A DNA stretch of 64,000 bases from Microbacterium sp. RU33B (GTDB lineage: Bacteria > Actinomycetota > Actinomycetes > Actinomycetales > Microbacteriaceae). How positions within the stretch are numbered: the stretch's first letter is position 1; each line of letters starts with the position of its first letter. A program made the translations under genes and the position numbers. Of this stretch, positions 60,949-64,000 are shown piece by piece. The DNA is taken from positions 434,001 through 498,000 of the forward strand of contig NZ_FTPO01000002.1 in assembly GCF_900155915.1 (NCBI RefSeq). Reading direction: 5' to 3'. The notes below the pieces were generated by a model. That model did no database searches. It was not told the origin of the DNA and saw only the letters and a program-made list of their open reading frames with translations.

Positions 60949-61854
60949 TCAGCGGCCGAGCTTCGGAATCAGGACGGGCGTGGTGTCGCGGTACTCCACG
61001 TAGTCGGCCCTCTCGCCCCACTTCTCGTCGGCCCGCGCTTCCAGGAGCGGGATGCCGCTGACCCGGGTGAGCAGGAGGATCACGAACACGGGAGACAGGA
61101 TCGCGATCCACTGCCACCCCGAGAGCACGGGGGCGGCGACGAGGAAGACGCCGACCCACAGCACGATCTCGCCGAAGTAGTTGGGGTGGCGCGAACGCGA
61201 CCACAGACCGGTGCGGATGAACTCGCCCTTGTTGCGGGCATCCGATCGGAACGCCGACTTCTGCGCGTCCGCCACGATCTCGATCGTCAGTCCGACCGCC
61301 CAGACGACGACGCCGACGATCGTGAGCCAGTCGGTCGGTGCGGAACCCCCGGCATCCGCGCTGATCGCGATCCAGGCGGCTGCGGCGGTCACCGAGACCC
61401 ACAGTCCCTGGATGACCCACACCTGGAGGAAGCGCAGGGGTGAGCCCTTGATCTCGTCGAAGCGTCCGTCCGAGCCGGCCGCGTGCACCCGCATCGCGAG
61501 GAACGACCCGAGGCGCAGCGCCCAGACGATGACCATGGCCGCCAGGATCACGCTGCGCAGGTCGGGCGCCGGCGCGAGGAGCACGAGCGCCACGGAGATC
61601 ACGACGAACGTGACGCTGCCGGTGAGGTCGAAGAAGCGTTCGCTCCGGAGGATCGCGGCCGGGACGAAGGCGAGGAACTGGATCGCGAACGCTGCCGTGA
61701 CGGCCGCGGCGAACATCGGCACACCGCCGATGGTCGCGCCGCCCTGGCTGCCGGCGACGGCGAGGAGGGCGCCGATCACCAGCACGACGACGATCGTGAT
61801 CAGCGAGGTGCGCGACGATCGTGTGGTCGCTGCGGAGGGGGCCGGTGTCGTCAT
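60949..61854 (-). CDS. DUF1295 membrane protein (steroid 5-alpha-reductase-like fold)
   Basis: The 301-residue protein has about seven helices. The family signature is near the C-terminus: NKGEFIRTGLWSRSRHPNYF, followed by GEIVLWVGVFLVAA and the GIPLLEARADEKWGERADYV segment. The fold is related to isoprenylcysteine methyltransferases and steroid reductases; no substrate is known. It lies 14 bp downstream of the acyl-CoA synthetase gene on the same strand, suggesting co-transcription and a possible lipid substrate. Confidence 0.9.
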   Translation of the reverse strand: MTTPAPSAATTRSSRTSLITIVVVLVIGALLAVAGSQGGATIGGVPMFAAAVTAAFAIQFLAFVPAAILRSERFFDLTGSVTFVVISVALVLLAPAPDLRSVILAAMVIVWALRLGSFLAMRVHAAGSDGRFDEIKGSPLRFLQVWVIQGLWVSVTAAAAWIAISADAGGSAPTDWLTIVGVVVWAVGLTIEIVADAQKSAFRSDARNKGEFIRTGLWSRSRHPNYFGEIVLWVGVFLVAAPVLSGWQWIAILSPVFVILLLTRVSGIPLLEARADEKWGERADYVEYRDTTPVLIPKLGR

Positions 61855-61868
61855 GATGTCTTTCGTGG

Positions 61869-63716
61869 TCAGAGGTAGAGGCTGTCGACCGTTGCGGCGG
61901 CGCGATCGAGTACGACGCTCCGCTTGATCTTCATCGTGGGGGTCACGAGGCCGCGATCCTCGAGATCGGCGGAGACGAGGCTGAATCGCCGCACCTGTTC
62001 ACTGCGGGCGACGAGCAGGTTGGCGGCATCCACGGCGCGCTGCAGGTGGGCACGCAGGGCGGGATCGTCGATGGTGCGGATGCCGGGGGCGGCCTCGAAC
62101 GGGATGCGGGCGCCCTGGGTCGCGGCCCAGGCCCGCGTCTCCTCGGGGTCGAGCACGAGGAGGGCCGACAGGTACGGCTTGCCCTCTCCCACCATGACCG
62201 CGTGCGAGACGAGCGGGCTCGCCTCCACGGCGCTCTCCCAGCGGGTCGGGACGACGGTCTTGCCGTGCGAAGTGACGATGACGTCCTTCACGCGGCCGAC
62301 GAGCGTCAGCCGACCGTCCTCGTCGAGGCGTCCGAGGTCGCCGGTGCGGAAGAAGCCGTCGAGGAAGGCGCCCTCGTTGTGCGCCGGGTTGCGGTAGCCC
62401 GCGAACACCCCGAGTCCGCGCGCGAGCACCTCGCCGTCGTCGGCGATGCGCACGGTCAGTCCGGGCAGCGGAGAGCCGACGCTCCCCGACGCGATGCGAC
62501 CAGGGAGGTTGCCCGTGAGCGGAGCCGTGGTCTCGGTGAGTCCGTAGCCCTCGATCACGGGAACCCCGATCCCGCGGAAGAAGAGCGACAGCTCGGCGTC
62601 GAGCGCGGCGCCGCCCGACAGGATGTAGCCCACCCGGCCGCCCATCACGGCGCGCAGGCGCCGGTAGAACAGGGCGTCGAAGAACCGATGACGCAGGCGC
62701 AGGCCGATCCCCGCGGCGGGATCGCCTGCGTCGGCGCCCTCCGACCGGCGGCCCCACGCCACTGCCGTGGCTTCCGCCGCCGCCCACAGGCGCGACAGTC
62801 CCTTGTCTGCCGCCTTTCCGGCTGCCGCCGCGCGGATCTTCTGCAGCACGCGGGGCACGACCACGAGGAAGGTCGGGCGGAGGGTGTCGAGCGTCGCGAC
62901 GACGGTCGTCGGATCGGACAGGTGCGCGATGCGCATCCCGCTGGCGAGGCAGATGAGCTGGAGTCCGCGGGCGAGCACGTGCGCGAGCGGCAGGAAGATC
63001 ACGGTATTGCCGCCGTCGTTCACGATCTCGCGATACGCGGCCGCTATGTTGAGCACCTGACCGAGGAAGTTCTCGTGCGTCAGCACGGCGCCCTTGGGCT
63101 CGCCGGTGGTGCCCGAGGTGTAGACGATCGTCGCCGCGTCGTGCCGGTCCGCCCATGTGCGGCGCTGCTCGAGCTCGGCATCCGACACCGTCGCGCCGCG
63201 CGCCGCGAGGTCCGAGAGCGTGCCCGACGCGTCGCCGTCGGAGGCCGCCTCGTCCATCGTCCACGCGCCGAGGGTCTCGCCGGGCGTGCGGGCGAGTGCG
63301 GTCTGCAGCAGCGCGGTGTGACGGATGCCGCCGCCGATCGCGAGCCGCACCTCGGCGTCGGCGACGATGGCGTCGACCTGCGACGGCGACGACGTCTCGT
63401 AGACGGGCACCACGACGGCTCCCGCGAACCAGGCGGCGAGATCGGCGACCGCCCATTCGTAGCGGGTCGGCGCCATGATCGCGACGGCGTCACCCGCGCG
63501 CACGCCGGCGCCGATGAGGCCCTTGGCGAGAGCCTGCACCTGCGCCGTGAACTCGGCGGTCGTGACCGGGCGCCACGGCGCCCCGGGTGCGGCATCCGGT
63601 TGTGACACCTCGAACGCGATGTGGTCCGGTGCGGCCGCTGCGCGACGGAGGAGCAGGTCGGTGACGTTGCGGTAGCCGTCCAGGTCCACCAGCGACGGAG
63701 TCGTCGACTCACCCAT
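61869..63716 (-). CDS. Long-chain fatty-acid-CoA ligase (AMP-dependent synthetase, FadD15-like)
   Basis: The 615-residue adenylate-forming enzyme activates fatty acids to acyl-CoA. Motifs are the phosphate loop IVYTSGTTGEPKGAVLTHEN, the A5 motif IEGYGLTETTAPL, A7 FFRTGDLGRLDEDG, A8 RVKDVIVTSHGKTVVP, and the terminal Lys in TPTMKIKRSVV. ATG at 63716 with GGAGGAAGAG upstream. It is likely the first gene of a two-gene unit with DUF1295. Confidence 0.95.
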   Translation of the reverse strand: MGESTTPSLVDLDGYRNVTDLLLRRAAAAPDHIAFEVSQPDAAPGAPWRPVTTAEFTAQVQALAKGLIGAGVRAGDAVAIMAPTRYEWAVADLAAWFAGAVVVPVYETSSPSQVDAIVADAEVRLAIGGGIRHTALLQTALARTPGETLGAWTMDEAASDGDASGTLSDLAARGATVSDAELEQRRTWADRHDAATIVYTSGTTGEPKGAVLTHENFLGQVLNIAAAYREIVNDGGNTVIFLPLAHVLARGLQLICLASGMRIAHLSDPTTVVATLDTLRPTFLVVVPRVLQKIRAAAAGKAADKGLSRLWAAAEATAVAWGRRSEGADAGDPAAGIGLRLRHRFFDALFYRRLRAVMGGRVGYILSGGAALDAELSLFFRGIGVPVIEGYGLTETTAPLTGNLPGRIASGSVGSPLPGLTVRIADDGEVLARGLGVFAGYRNPAHNEGAFLDGFFRTGDLGRLDEDGRLTLVGRVKDVIVTSHGKTVVPTRWESAVEASPLVSHAVMVGEGKPYLSALLVLDPEETRAWAATQGARIPFEAAPGIRTIDDPALRAHLQRAVDAANLLVARSEQVRRFSLVSADLEDRGLVTPTMKIKRSVVLDRAAATVDSLYL

Positions 63717-63877
63717 CTGCTCTTCCTCCTCGGTCGGGGCGCGGTCGGCAGGCGCCCTCTCCCATTCGGAACCCTCGGTCGTTCGGATCGATCAGGATCG
63801 GAGAAGCACGCGCGTCCTCCCCGCCCTAGCGTGGCAGTACGGGCGATGACCGCCCCGTCACGCGAGAGGAGAAGGCG

Positions 63878-64000
63878 ATGGCCGAGAAGTCCGACGGGCT
63901 CAGCAAGGAGGAGCGGGATGCCGTCAAGGAGCGCGCGAAGGAGCTGAGGGCGCAGCAGAAGGCCGGCAAGAACCGCGAGGCGGGCCTGGCCTCGGTGCGT
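63878..64000 (+). CDS. N-terminus of a DUF1801-like (YdhG/iron-chaperone-type) protein, cut by window edge
   Basis: Only 41 codons are visible: MAEKSDGLSKEERDAVKERA and a Lys/Arg-rich helical continuation ending GLASVR. The opening matches actinobacterial DUF1801-type proteins as I recall them, but the diagnostic part lies beyond the edge. AGAGGAGAAGG lies just upstream of the ATG. Divergent from the ligase gene, 161 bp apart. Confidence 0.5.
   Translation, partial: MAEKSDGLSKEERDAVKERAKELRAQQKAGKNREAGLASVR

Overview
This 64 kb, high-GC window (about 70% by eye) reads as the replication-origin region of a Micrococcales actinobacterium, most likely Microbacterium or a close Microbacteriaceae relative. 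The evidence is gene order (pknA/pknB, sortase, crgA, tRNAs, gyrA, gyrB, dciA, recF, dnaN, oriC, dnaA, then rpmH, rnpA, yidD, yidC, khpB, rsmG, parA, parB), actinobacteria-specific families (CrgA, DUF3566, PASTA kinases, class E sortase, DUF6049 beside murJ) and frequent GTG/TTG starts. The assignment is inference; there is no rRNA to test it.

Layout. 1-5 kb: the end of PknA, complete PknB, a translationally coupled minus-strand trio (class E sortase, 51-aa membrane protein, PabA/TrpG-type amidotransferase) and crgA. 5-8.5 kb: rhomboid protease, cyclophilin, a C-terminally anchored unknown, YbaK-type deacylase, Nudix hydrolase, tRNA-Ala(TGC) and tRNA-Ile(GAT). 8.5-18.5 kb: the minus-strand replication block DUF3566-gyrA-gyrB-dciA-recF-dnaN-oriC-dnaA. 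18.8-25.4 kb: the plus-strand block rpmH-rnpA-yidD-yidC-khpB-rsmG, a gene-free 1.4 kb stretch crowded with parS-type palindromes, then parA-parB. 25.4-36.1 kb: ECF sigma factor with a YCII-type protein, trxA, trxB, murJ, DUF6049, a HemK-like methyltransferase and the CCA-adding enzyme. 36.2-43.2 kb: GAF regulator, aldehyde dehydrogenase and DUF779 protein, two unknowns, and a glutaryl-CoA-dehydrogenase-like enzyme. 43.3-49.5 kb: rpsF-ssb-rpsR-rplI and dnaB, with two secreted-protein genes lying between rplI and dnaB; one is a six-repeat chaplin-like protein with a LAATG sorting signal. 49.5-54.6 kb: an accessory stretch of unknown small genes, a DUF3800 gene and several perfect inverted repeats. 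54.6-64 kb: SDR/TetR pair, SRPBCC and DUF2071 genes, an EI24 protein, a frameshifted Abhydrolase_9 gene, a micro-ORF resembling the start of a response regulator, a DUF1295 membrane protein, an acyl-CoA synthetase, and the start of a DUF1801-like gene at the edge.

How it fits together. The core encodes initiation (DnaA, DnaN, DciA, DnaB, SSB), supercoiling (GyrAB), origin segregation (ParA, ParB, parS), membrane insertion (YidC/YidD) and cell-envelope growth (PknA/B, CrgA, MurJ). The most distinctive idea is a surface-coat module: the LAATG signal on the chaplin-like protein is the type read by class E sortases, and one is encoded about 40 kb away in the same window. The accessory stretch after dnaB is the best candidate for recent insertion.
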